From positions 8,214,157-8,278,156 of the forward strand of contig OZ234503.1 of assembly GCA_965153455.1 (NCBI GenBank): a DNA stretch of 64,000 nucleotides, given 5' to 3'. The DNA comes from Sphagnum compactum (taxonomy: Eukaryota > Bryophyta > Sphagnopsida > Sphagnales). Below the pieces are notes generated by a model, which saw only the letters and a program-made list of their open reading frames with translations, ran no database searches and was not told the DNA's origin. The position numbers and the translations under genes were made by a program. Below are positions 33,851-45,500 of the stretch, piece after piece. Each line of letters opens with the position of its first letter. The stretch's first letter is position 1.

Positions 33851-34386
33851 GCTTCTTCCCACGTTTTCCAGCAGCTAAATTTTTGACAACTTTATTATTA
33901 TGTAGCTAATGGTGCATTCACACTTGATGTTAAATCAATGCATCTTAAGCTTAATGTGAAGTGAATGTTAGTTTAACATAAAATCTTCACAATAAGTAAG
34001 TTTAAGTCTTAAATGACTAGGATGGTGTCCAAGGGACTCAACACTAGAGTCCGTAACACCAAGTGTGAACAGACCTTAAGATAACCTAGCTGTAGAAAGT
34101 GGTTGTGGGAGCAACATCCTGAGCTGAGCATCACACTTTGTGTTTAGTTTTTCAAAGGGAAATTATAGACTTGATTCACACTTCTTTTGCACATACTTTA
34201 AGTAGGGATATCTTAGATTTTAGGATGATTGCTTTGTCGGGACAGATTTCAAGATGATTGCTCCATGATTGAAGCAGTGTTAGACCAGTGTTTCTTTTGA
34301 ATTGTGTTTGTTCGCTAAGGTTGTTATTTGTTCATCAAGTTCTTCATGGCAACTCTCTGCTGGAACGATGTTCAGAGCATCTCCAG

Positions 34387-34749
34387 TGGTGCTCAGTATG
34401 TGACCCAATAACACTATTTCTCACATCCAAGTTGAGTTTTTTGTTTTTTTGTTTTTTTTGGGTTCAACCCCACCCATAAAACTAAAACTCACATTGCAAA
34501 TAGGTGGCAGACTACCAAAAGCAAACCATATAGACCAATCATTATAATTGGCCATTCAGAAATAGGGAGCAGCAGTCAGATCATATTATTACACTCATCT
34601 CTGGCAGGTGTTAGGCTTTACTGTGTGCGTTTCATCAACCTCAGCAAAGTGTGCAAAAATGCTGGCCAAAAACCATTTCGCTGAGCCAAACCCGCATATT
34701 TGACAGGGTTCATCCAATTCTAATTTGCAGGGTCACATACTGAGCACCA
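34387..34749. mobile_element. 363-bp element with perfect 20-bp terminal inverted repeats
   Basis: TGGTGCTCAGTATGTGACCC at 34387-34406 is the exact reverse complement of 34730-34749. The interior is non-coding and AT-rich. Short length, perfect inverted termini and no open frame fit a MITE-type non-autonomous DNA transposon. I could not identify a target-site duplication, so the true ends may lie a little further out. Confidence 0.7.
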
Positions 34750-34856
34750 GTAGAGTTTGTTTTTCCACAAACAGGCTATATGACTTTGTCAAATCACATG
34801 GTTCCTACTTGGCCCTACACTTGACATTAGACATGTTGAGAGCATAAATTTGTACT

Positions 34857-35063
34857 CTAGATTCTACCTTCTTGCCAAAACAACGGGGCCATTTCCCTCT
34901 GGAGAAAAACATGTTTAAGATTAATTCTTCGATGCAATCGCTTTGATCCACCTCCTCGATGAAAAACGGTAATACGCCCTGATGAATTTCTCCCGGCAGA
35001 CCTCCTTTTTAAACTAAAAGTCAATTTTTTCAGTGCTTTTCCCTTCCAGCAACTATTTATCAT
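34857..35063 (-). pseudogene. rpl2: Fragment of mitochondrial ribosomal protein L2 gene (rpl2)
   Basis: A 68-codon minus-strand frame whose residues 5-50 read as the N-terminal part of plant mitochondrial L2, a large-subunit ribosomal protein. It includes KALKKLTFSLKRRSAGRN, SSGRITVFHRGGGSKRL and HRRINLK. Bacterial L2 has the matching GRNNNGRIT..GGGHK..YR..DFKR block. After about residue 50 the similarity stops: the expected S-T-x(4)-G-I-V-E-R-I-E-Y-D-P block is absent, and the frame ends 18 residues later. The surroundings are nuclear-type intergenic DNA lying between two inverted-repeat elements. The simplest reading is a short mitochondrial-DNA insertion. A transferred 5' piece of rpl2 is less likely, because no targeting sequence is seen upstream. 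The open frame implies either a young insertion or chance preservation. Confidence 0.75.
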
Positions 35064-35157
35064 GGTGTATTTGCCTTTTTCTTTTATTTAAAGTATTAAT
35101 GACATCAAAAAACTGAATGTACCATAAGTACACTTTTTCGTTTTGATTAAAGTGTAG

Positions 35158-35264
35158 GGTAAAGCCCCCCCCCCAGCTGCATGCTTTACCAGAATAAGGG
35201 CCTGTGTCTCGCAAAGCCGAGTGCAAGCATAATTCCAGTAAAGCCCATGGCTGAAGACTTTACC
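35158..35264. repeat. Imperfect inverted repeat built on GGTAAAG/CTTTACC
   Basis: GGTAAAGCCC..AGCTGCATGCTTTACCAGAAT (35158-35196) pairs imperfectly with ATTCCAGTAAAGCCCATGGCT..CTTTACC (35230-35264). Each arm is itself partly palindromic. A run of ten C lies in the left arm. GTGTAGGG and GAGTGTAAAG flank it, resembling the GTGTAA words of the 36.7-37.8 kb cluster. Confidence 0.5.
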
Positions 35265-36060
35265 GAGTGTAAAGACCACATTCAATTTTTATTTTATTTT
35301 AATCTTTTTCTCATGATATTCAATGGGTGTCATGAAAAAAAAAAAAGCAAGACATTTTGGAAATTGAAATGCCTGCATCTTTGAGTTGTTTCATTTCCAA
35401 AAATGCCGTGTGAGTTTTTACACTCTGCAACATACCCTGTAAATACACTAGAAAAATCCAAGGAGATCTTTACATCATCAGGCAACTACCTAGTCCACCA
35501 CTCTAGGCAGTATGCACGATAAGAGTCCCTCTATGTGAAACCCAATTGTATGTCTTCAGCAACAACCAAACTTCAACTGGAGTACATTTGAGCCCAACTT
35601 ACTTGTCATCTTTTGTTACATTGTTTCTGTTGTACTGGGGTTTGGAAACCCTTGAGGAAGTGAATAGTGAATACCCTAGCAAGTGAGCATGCACTACATA
35701 CCTCCACTGCTCCACATGGGTTAGATACAACCATAATACCAACAGCAATCATCACCCGATCTAAAGGAGGCCATGACGAATGGGGTGGATGGGTGCGGGC
35801 AATCAGTAACTTAGTACCAGTTTCCAATCAACATGCATTCCATTTTTGACAGAGAATATTTTATCATGTATTGGTGTGATTGCCTTTCAAACTTTGATAA
35901 GTTCCGGAATGGACAGGAATGCACATCATGGTATATTGCACAAGGTAATAGAGTTATCTGTAAAGTCACGTGATTAGGGGACGAGAATGGCCAGTTTCAG
36001 CATAATAGGGCACAAAACGTGTAACTCGGAATGACGAAAATTTTACAAATCGAAATAACT

Positions 36061-37226
36061 AGGACCCAAGCTAGTTTTTCCACCAATCTTGGTGGTAAAT
36101 TGAGTTTCATCTTGTCTTTCCTTTTTCCTGAGCGCCTCTACTGCTGCTACATATATTTTCAATGCTCGTACCTGTACAATTACTATGATTACTCTCAAAC
36201 CTTGTGCATTAAATGCTGAGTTTCAGCATTTCATACTGAGATTTAATGAAATTTCTTTACTTTGTGGATACCGCTGAAAGAGGGGACAGGGGGTTGAAAG
36301 CAGGCCCAAATAGAGGGTGAAGAGAGGGTGACTTTAGGGATAACTGTAATAAGTGAGATGAAGTGGGGCTCAAACTTCAAACATTCACACCCTGTGAAAA
36401 AAGCTTAAAAAACCAAGCATGCAATAACACACATAAACATGATTTCACATTCCCTGTTTACACAAGAACCAAGTCCCCACAACATGAAGTTTATACAACA
36501 TATATGCAGACAGAGGGGAAACAAAGAGAAGGGGACATTCCAAAGATCCTGCAGCAGCAGGTGGTGTTATATTATATGGGACAACAATTGTTTAACGAAA
36601 TAAAATAAAATTGAAGGACACATGCACCTTTTTGCAAGGTTCTCTACCCTCTATTTGCAGCCAAATTAAATCTTCAAATGTCTATTGATTCCTTCAATTA
36701 ACTTTTTCCACCAGACTCAGCTTTCCTATTGAAGAAAGAAAAAAAAGAGTGTTGTGCATGTAAGTGTCAATATACGACGTGTAAATCTGATGTAAGTGTA
36801 AATTATTGACACGTTCACATCCAAACTTTTTACATTTACACTTATTGTGTTGCAGTGTATATATATTATTTTTTACACTTACACAAGGCCACTGTAAATA
36901 TTTGTCAAAGACACTTACATGGTCCCATGTAAATGTTTTGGGTTGTGTGAGTGTAAATGTAAATACTAAAATTATTTGTAAAGTCACCCAGTCTTTGGGC
37001 CTCCTTTCACCCCAAACCCTTCTTTCAGGGGTATCCACAAAGTAATGAAATTTTATTAAATCTGGGAATGAAATGCTGAAAATCAGCATTTGATGCACAA
37101 GGTTCAAGACTGATTATAGTACCTTTACAAGTAGGAGCATTGAAAATATATGCAGCAACAATGGAGGCGCTAAAAAAAAAAGGAAAGACAGGGTGAAACG
37201 CAGTTCACCACAAAAACTGAGGTCCT
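36061..37226. mobile_element. Foldback-type element with ~285-bp imperfect inverted arms
   Basis: The left arm (about 36061-36350) and right arm (about 36945-37226) are inverted copies over nearly their whole length. Matching blocks, in order inward, are GAGTTTCATCTTGTCTTTCC, GAGCGCCTCTACTGCTGCT, ATATATTTTCAATGCTCGTA, AACCTTGTGCATTAAATGCT, TTTCAGCATTTCAT, ACTTTGTGGATACC and GGGTGACTTTA, each with a few mismatches in the partner arm. The ~590-bp centre is non-coding. Long terminal inverted repeats with no transposase fit a foldback or non-autonomous Mutator-like element. No target-site duplication is recognised. Confidence 0.8.
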
Positions 37227-37810
37227 CCTCACCCTTGAATGCTAATGTTTTGTTTTTTTTGGAATCTCACCCTATTTATGATCAAACTCAGGGTTCTAGT
37301 GTTGTTTTGCTTACTTTATAGATAATTTTATTATATATCTTTAATGACCAGACTTTCTTGCAAAGTCATATGAATTAGTTGTGGGTTTTTATATTTAGAT
37401 GGTTTTATTTTTGAAATGGGCCATTTAGCTGGCTTATCTTAAAAACATTATGAAATCTCCCCTCCTCAAGTAAAAATCACACTTTTTACACTGTGATATA
37501 TTTACATTGTTATACATAGCCATGTAAAATCATATAAATATAAATATATTTTTAAATTTACATTGTTTTATCGGACAACATAAAACTATATAAATATATT
37601 TCTTTTAAACTTAAATTGTTTTACACAGCATAAAATTAATTTACACCGTTTTACACTTACACATTTCATATTCTACAATTACTAGTTACACTTACACGAA
37701 TGTAAATGAATATTATACACTTACACTTGCACGGAGTGTAAATAAATTTCATTATGGGATTTACACTTACACGGAGGGTAAGTCCCAAACCATTTACACG
37801 CACAACACTG
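36750..37810. repeat. Cluster of TTTACACTTACAC motifs in both orientations
   Basis: TACACTTACAC occurs near 36874, 37650, 37685, 37718 and 37764. Near matches (ACACTTACATGG, ATTTACACTTAT) and reverse forms (GTAAGTGTAAAT, GAGTGTAAATGT, GAGTGTAAATAAA) lie between. Part of the cluster is in the centre of the foldback element and part is outside it. Repeated short subterminal motifs can be transposase-binding sites in DNA transposons; that reading here is inference. Confidence 0.6.
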
Positions 37811-38859
37811 AAAAGAACCCACTCAAGAGTTGACATATGCTGTTGAAGAGGAACTAGACATAGCCACCCACACATGTCCTGCAATAAGTCCAATTGCACT
37901 TATACAATTTGTGAGAGAGTAGATGGAGATTTGGAATCTAGATGGCAATGATCATATAATGTTCATTACATATGCACTCAGTCATGTCGTACCTCATGAT
38001 CCCATTTGCAGTTGTGAATAATAGTTCAATGGGCTCCATCTGGGCATAGTCTCTTGTAATGGGGTTGATTGAATTTAGCTTGATGGATTGGCTAGTTTGT
38101 TGCTTGGTTGCAAGGATTGAAGAACAACAAGGTAGATTGCTTTATGTGCGTTAGTATCATGTGACTAGCTTGTTTATGCAATGCTATAACTCATCTTCAA
38201 ACTTGATTGCAAAAGCTTGGCAAATGTAGTTTAACAGCCTCAAGTCAGAATGCTGGTGTCATCTTTGTGTCAAAACAACTTTGCATTTCAGTTCATGCAT
38301 TGATTCAGTTGAACTAAAAAAACCCAAACACGCACATGCAAACAACAAGTGCGGATCCATTCTCTCTCCTCAATCACAAGGTGTTATACACTCGGACTTA
38401 TTGATTGCATACACATCACTTCCACAACATGTGCAATGAAAACTTGATGGCACCATTTGGCAGTGTTCTAGCAAGGTTGTTTTTAGATAAATTCATTTTG
38501 AGTAAATCTCATTATCATGGGGTTATCTTGACATAATTTTGCATAATCCACACTTGGATTGGCACATGGAAAATCTTCATTTTGAAACATTTGAATGCAA
38601 AGCTCAAGTTTGATCAAAATTATCTTTAACATATTTGTATATTTGTTCATTCATATAGAAAACTAGAAAGTTCATTTTCAACAATGGAATGTGGACATAA
38701 GAAGGAACACTAAAAAGTCTCAATCTAATATATCCTTGGCTTTAATCATAGTGCATGCATAATTCGTTCATGTTGGGTGGGTCATACTCATCATTGTGTC
38801 ACACATGCACTCCTAATGCATGATCATAGACCTAAATGATTCCCAGCCCTTTTTTAAAT

Positions 38860-39140
38860 GGGCAAAAAAATTTGCCAAAAAGTGAAATAAATTTTAATTT
38901 TTGAAAATGAAGAAGTGATTTGGAGGTTTTCAATCACCAAAAGTGCAAAAAACATAGTAAAATGGCCAGAATTATATATTTGGTTTTTCATGTCTAGCCA
39001 AAAACATAGAAGGACGATTAAAGATTTCTACTTCATATCCAGTTCATAGCCAGATTTGGCTAAATCCTCCAAGGGATAAATCACCACTTTTTTCTAGATC
39101 TTCTTACAAATGATCACCATTTTGGCTACGAACAAATTTT
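38860..39140. repeat. Dispersed repeat, copy 2 (inverted relative to 33520-33850)
   Basis: GAAGTGATTTGGAGGTTTTCAATCACCAAAAGTG, TATATTTGGTTTTTCATGTC, CATAGCCAGATTTGGCTAAA and ATCACCACTTTTTTCTAGAT match the reverse complement of copy 1 in order, with many substitutions. A weaker relative with TATAGCCAAATTTGGCTTAG lies in a MED13 intron near 48950-49225. Confidence 0.65.
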
Positions 39141-39649
39141 GTGAAAAAAGCATTGATACGTTGGTACCTTCTTTGTCACATTGACATGTATGCGAATACT
39201 TTGCAACAACTTTGGAATTCCAATCAACCATTCTTCTATTTAACCATACCATGGTCATTTCTTAGCCCATTAGGTGGGTTTTTGGACCCTCTATTGTTCC
39301 TTTACTTTAACTTTGTGTAAAAGGTGGGGGGTGCTCTCCTTCCCTTTTTGGGATTTTATTACCATGTCTCAGCCATGACTTTTACTGCCTACCCTTACCA
39401 TATATGCATGCACCCTAGTGCAAAGTAATAAAGAAGCCCCCAAAAAAAATTAAAAAATTAATTAATTAAAAAATAAAAGAATAGGTACACATGTAACCAT
39501 TTCTTTTGGGCCTTGGGTTTAGGGTTTGCAAGTTTGTTCGGGCTTGACTGAGGAAACCTGCAAGCCACCAACAACCCACCATGTAAGATGGATGATATGA
39601 GTACATGAAACACTTTTTCATTATGATCCTATCCCGTAGCTAACCATGG

Positions 39650-41230
39650 TCATTATTTATGTATTAACCATCCACGTACATCTACCTACCTACTTATCTA
39701 TGGTACTTAGTACTTACCCAATTTGAGCTTAGTGTTGCTGCCAGTGACGATCAATTATTATTATTATTTTTTTTTTTTATGGTTTTCAATAATTCATCCT
39801 TATTTATGTCAATGTCAAATTTAATTTAAATTAATATATGTTTCGTGGACATGAAAAGACACATGTTGATTTGTTTTTTTCATATCCATGTTGATGGATA
39901 AGAAAAAAGAGTGAGGTAGTTATAAAATGGAAGTAGTTATTAGGAAAGGTGGGAGATAATTATTTAAAAAATTCATAGCAAAAAAAAAATTTATTAAAAA
40001 AGAATGAAGTAGTTAGGCTTGAAAATAAGGTAATTATTTTTTAAATTGTCTTTGGAATGGTCCATGGATGACCATATGACTGAAATGGTCATGTAGAAGC
40101 AACATAAAAACCTCTAACATAATGAGGCCAGTTTCAAAAACATTCCCTCATTTTTAATTTATTTAAATTTCAATATTTCAAATAGATTATTTTTTTTTTA
40201 AAAATTTGACACTTCCAAAAATAATTTAATTACTGCTCATTTTATCAAATTATTCCTCTTGTCAGCAAATGAACGGTCATACTATGGGAACATTGGGAAC
40301 AAATTCAAGCCTATTCAACAACTTTCTTAAGAAAAGCAATCAAATCAAGTTTTGAGGGGGCTTTTGAGGGGGCCTAATTATGAACATTGGGAGCGCATTA
40401 TAACATCAATGAAATCAATTAAGGGACTTTCTAGTGTGGCATCATTGGGAACTTTGGTAGAAATTAGGGAATCATTTGGAACTTTCATGGGAACGCATTG
40501 GAAGCAAACATGACAAAGATATGATTTTCATTTCTAACATGGTTTGAATGAACTTACAAATAATGGGTGTGATCTCAATAAAAAGGAGTCAAAAGTCATG
40601 TTAAATCTTAGTGAAAATTGTTAAGCTTTGTACATATATTTATTCATTGTCATAAGAAAATCATGATAATCGTGGGAACTTGTGCCAAATGACTAGAATG
40701 AGTTTTGAAGAAGACAAATTAAAAATTCGTTTAATTCAATTTTATGTTTTGGTTTTAGTAAAGGACCTTTGAACTTGGAAGTTGTGTTACATAACGATAT
40801 ATTTTCAGAAGACTAAGTTAAAGATTCTCTTAACAAAAAAAATTAAAAAACTTAGATGATAATAACCTACAAGTCACACTAAAAAAACACCCACTATGTA
40901 AAAGATGTGAATTTTTTTCTAAAATTAAAATTCAAAGTATGTTCCAAAATTTTAAAATTTTAAAAGTTTTTTATTGCATGTAAATGACGTGTAATGTACA
41001 TAACAGATAAAACAAAGTTATAACTTACAATACAAGAAACTAAACCTTAAAATAATAACAAATGCTATTTTCGTATGGTTTGAAATTATGATCATTTTCA
41101 AAATGAAATGATAAGTTTGTGCACTTTCATATATATTCAACAACGATTAAAACACAACATGTAATATATTAGGGCAACGTTAAGCATATTTAACAAGAAG
41201 TTACAAAAACAAATTCATTCATTTTTTTTT
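39650..41230. repeat. Decayed multi-kilobase repeat, related to 55640-59000
   Basis: Several ordered blocks recur in the 55.6-59.0 kb region: GACATGAAAAGACACATGTTG, GGGAACATTGGGAACAAATT, TTTTGGTTTTAGTAAAGGAC followed by a CTTTGAACTTG block, and ATTATGATCATTTTCAAAATG followed by TATTCAACAA and AGGGCAAC. The copies have diverged with insertions between blocks, consistent with old related transposons. No coding domain survives. Confidence 0.55.
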
Positions 41231-42594
41231 AACAAAAAAGCCTTTGAATTTAGTCATATGAATGACTACCTTCGATGCAATCGGACAAATGTTGGCAAGT
41301 TCTTGGATTCCAACCTATTCAAGTCCAATTTTATATCAAACACTCAAAAGGGTTGGAACCATTACAACACTGGTACCCTTTGAAATTGAGTACTAGACAA
41401 CACTAGATTGTACCCTAATTGCAATCAATAAGCCACTACTAATGGGACACTCAATTGATCAAATTGGGACTTCATGAAATTACATTCGGAACTAATGCAA
41501 GCATCAATTGAGTTGATCAAAGAACAGACAAACATCAAATTCAAAGGATAGGCAACAATTTTTGAGGGTTAAGTGTAAATAGTGAGTCCATGATTGAGCA
41601 AAATAAAGCCCATTACAAGACTTTGGACCCATCTATCAGGACCTAGAATCAAAGAGACTCATGCATTTAATACCCACTAACCCTCACTCTGATCCCAAAT
41701 CGGCCACTGTTCATTGGATAAATTAACTTCATAGCAGCACAAAAGACACAATCATATAGTATGACATTTCATGAGTATAACATTTAGAAACACTCACAAT
41801 GACACAAATTCAGCTGGCAATGTTGGCTGCATATAATTTTTTGCTACTGAGTGGACTGAAATTATTCTATGAGATTAAAAGTTAAGTAGCAACAATGGGC
41901 TTTTGGCAAATTTTCATCAAGCATACAAAAGTCATGACATACATAGGTTGAGAACAAAGGTAAATAAGATGTACAAATCACTTCCACCTACAAAGAAGGA
42001 ACCATATTTTTCCTGCTTTGCAAAAATAAGGAAAATTAACTCCCCCCCACCTGATCAACCTAACCTTGATTGCCCTGGCATCCGTCAGGCTTAATACTTC
42101 ATACCCTCAGTTACCATTTTGACGACAAAAGGGTCCATATGCAGAGAGACCCGTGTCCATATCTAAAGACCCATGTCCACCACAACAACCATTTTGTATC
42201 TTAAAAAAAGTACCCTGTTTCAGCACAGCAGAAAACTCAGGTGAACAAGAGAACTCTCTCTTCTACAAGTCAAGAAAAAAAATTACACCCAATCAACCTA
42301 TTACCTGCAAATACTGAATAGCAATTTTCTTGAGGCTATGAACAGGCCTTTGTCACCTATGAAATGGCAGCTACAAATTAAGATAACTTACAGGAGGACC
42401 CTCAAAGTAGTAAAAGAAAATTATAAAAAAACAGTGCCAGGCAATGATGAAGTGGTCAAAGAAAAAACTAACCTCTCACTTTTACTACTGCACAAAGTAA
42501 ACCTGATCATCATCAACCCCCAACGAGAGCTCCATCCAATCCAATCCACACCACCCCCCCCCCAGATCCCTGAACGAACCCCTCAGGGTGGGTT

Positions 42595-45500
42595 TTAGAC
42601 CTGGAGAAGTGATTTAGAAGACATGGGTGGTCCCAACTCTGTGTCCAGGAAACCGAGCAGCCGTTGAAAGCGTTGGACAACTTCACAATGGAAAGGAAGA
42701 GGAGAATGGTGATGGTGAACATGTGTGAGGGCAGTTGTAAGCCAAGAAAGTGCATGCATCTCGGATGCAACAACTTGCAATGTTTTGTGTACCTCCAGAG
42801 ACTGATCTGATTTACTACAATCACCCATTGGTGACTTGAGTGGTTTTGAGTTCCCGGAAACCATGTCTAATCGTGCACTACTAGGAGGACCAACAACGTC
42901 CTGCTGAGGGCACGTGCCTCCAACTCTTGGAGACCCACCACCATAGTGGGCAATCAATCCAATTTGAATTGTTGAGGGCCAATCCTCCTTAATTCCCCTC
43001 TGCAGATATTCTGTCATTGCCGCCTGTGTTGCACCCAACACAACAAAGGCTGAAGCAACTGGGCATGCTGGTCCACTACTGTGTAGGCAATGTGCCAGAC
43101 TTGGTGGATGTTCATGGGATGCTGAGCTTCCACCAGGTGGAAGCTGCTGCAGTACGGCGCCAGGAGCCAGTAAGCGGGACTCATGTGCTGGGACTACAAG
43201 ATACGCTGCCCCCACAGATGCAAGGGTACGAACCGTTGTAATGCCAATGCTCTGAGCCCCACTTGAGCTTGTGCCAGCAGGCCATGACAGTGGTGAGACC
43301 CCTCCTGGAGGTGCACCTGCACACACAATTCAAACTAAGATGCTCAAGAACAGTACCTACCAATTAAGCTTTAGAGAAGCTCTAGTGCAAACAATTATGC
43401 TCAACTCAGGACTGGAGGATGAGACACACAGCAGCACACCTGATATTGACAGGCCATCAGGAGTTGTAACAATCTGAAGACTTTGGTCCACACACAGTGA
43501 GACAAGGCTTATGCTTTGAACCCACTGAAAAGCACCCTTGGGTGGCTCTGGTGGTGCCACCACCTGGTTGATCACCTGCCCTCCTTGTCTTCTCAAGTCA
43601 GATCCACTGCCTTTTCCATAATTGGCTGCGGTTGTCTTCCCTCGCACACCAAATGAAGAAGAAGGGTTGGGTGAAGCAGGTCCACTGCCAGCCAGGCCCA
43701 AAGCACTGTCAGAAAGCATTCCGACTTCTGAGCTGCATGCCATTCCTCCCAGACCCCCAGTAGAAGAATCCTGTTGAGAATGTCGAATCTGCAGCGGCCA
43801 CTTGCACACTTCATCACCCCCTATTGACATGATGACCCGATTCCACTCTGCACATAAAACAACAAAATTCAAGGATAAGTAATGCAAATTGTAAGCTCCA
43901 GAAGAGGAGCACCCATCAGTGAGAAATGCGCTGGTTCAAATTTTCAGCACTGAGGAAATCCACAGAACTTAACATGGCAATCCTCAAACAACCCAACACA
44001 ACAATGCTGGAAATCCACCATCAAAATTTACCTTGGCACTCCTTCTCAAAGAATCCACCGAGACGTGTAATTGTGATGCCACGAGGTTTACGGCTACCAG
44101 CATCCACTGCCATAGTGAGCAACTGTAGACCTTGCTGCAACACTTGGTTGAAGAGCCCATAAAGTCCCCCCACTCCTTCTCTTTGAGTATCAACACAAGC
44201 CAATGGCAACACATGTGTGTCAAGGAGTTCTCCCCGAGCGTCTGTCCACACGGAAACCATCCAGTGCCCATCTTCTGTCCACGCATAGCAGCAATGAAGA
44301 GCTGGAGCTTGTTGGCCTCTGCTGCCATTTGAATCTCCATCTAAAGCTTCACCACCCGGTGTTGGATTTGAACCCATATCTGCACCACCACCACCACCAC
44401 CACCACCTCCTCCGGCCACACCTGAGGCACCACCATGTGTGCTTGCTGAGGCTTCATCTCCTTGAACACGTGTTGCATCCCTTCCTGCCATTCGTGCAGG
44501 GGCTAGCCCTACACCCACGTCAGGGGTGCCAGCCTCTGCAAGGATGAAAGCCGGTTCATACAAATACCGTACAGCATCATGTGTCACATCGGCTCCCAAA
44601 GTACCTGGAACAAGAGTTTCAGGTTTCAGCACAGAATGAACTACCTGTTGTCTAAAAGAGGGAGCAGCTGTCTACTATAGCTTGGAACTGAGCATATAGG
44701 AGATGGAAAGGACCTGTATCATTCTCTGTCAGACGTGCCAATGATGATTTCCATCCACTCTCCCAAGTGTTGCGGGGAGTGGTGGTGGTGGTGGATGATT
44801 CCAAGTTTCCCCCTGCATCTGTGCGGGAGAGAGAATTTCCACTGCTACGTCCAGAGCTGCAGTCCTTCCACAGTCCGGGCATTGGTGTATTGCTCTGCAG
44901 TAATGAAGGCCCAGAGCCAGCAGCTGCTCGAGCCCGTGTTCCCAAAGCAGCAGCAGCTACTGTTGAGTGTTGTGAGAATTCAGTCACGGGTGCTCGTCGA
45001 GGAATGCGGCGTAGCTTGTTATATACTCCCAAAGCTATTTGCTTCAGAACATCAAGACCTGATGCATGTGGACCATTTGCCTTGAAGATGGTTCCAGCAG
45101 TAACCAGTTGGAGGGCAAAACGAGGCACTGAGAACCCAAGGATGCTTGACACAAAATCTTCTCCTGCTACTGCTGCTGCTGCTGCTGTACCTGCTTGAGA
45201 ATCCTTGTCTGAAACTGCAACTGCTGAGCCCAAGCTCTGGCAAGCATCCACCATTGTTTGTAGCAACCCATGTGGCTCCAAAACAGGACAAATCACATAG
45301 ACTACCTGTGAACCCATCTTTACATTAGAAAACTCACATCTTGAAAAACAACACAACAATGGTTACTGCAGTGAGACCAGATTGATTCTATGGCAAGAAT
45401 GAAAGGATGACAAGACCCACCGTACAAGGGCCTGATTCTGGATCCCGCTGTGTTGTTGCAGATCCAGCTGAAATAGGGAGAGCCTTGCACACCTTACAGA

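Larger units (their letters stand above)
29139..34386. other. GT47-like 5' region, then AT-rich repeat-bearing intergenic DNA
   Basis: From 29139 to about 29500 the minus strand is CT-rich with a (TTC)n tract (GAA on the plus strand, about 29408-29430), as in a 5' leader. Beyond it lie AT-rich DNA, a (TA) run at 32139-32166, an inverted-repeat segment at 31403-31897, a short GC-rich island with repeated GGAC/GGAT words at about 33060-33180 and a dispersed repeat at 33520-33850. A 175-codon frame at 30059-30586 has no recognisable domain. Confidence 0.5.
37811..42594. other. Gene-free AT-rich region, then MED13 3' flank
   Basis: No protein or RNA gene is recognised. It holds the inverted copy of the dispersed repeat (38860-39140) and a larger decayed repeat (39650-41230). 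The last few hundred bases before 42595 probably include the MED13 3' UTR. Confidence 0.5.
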
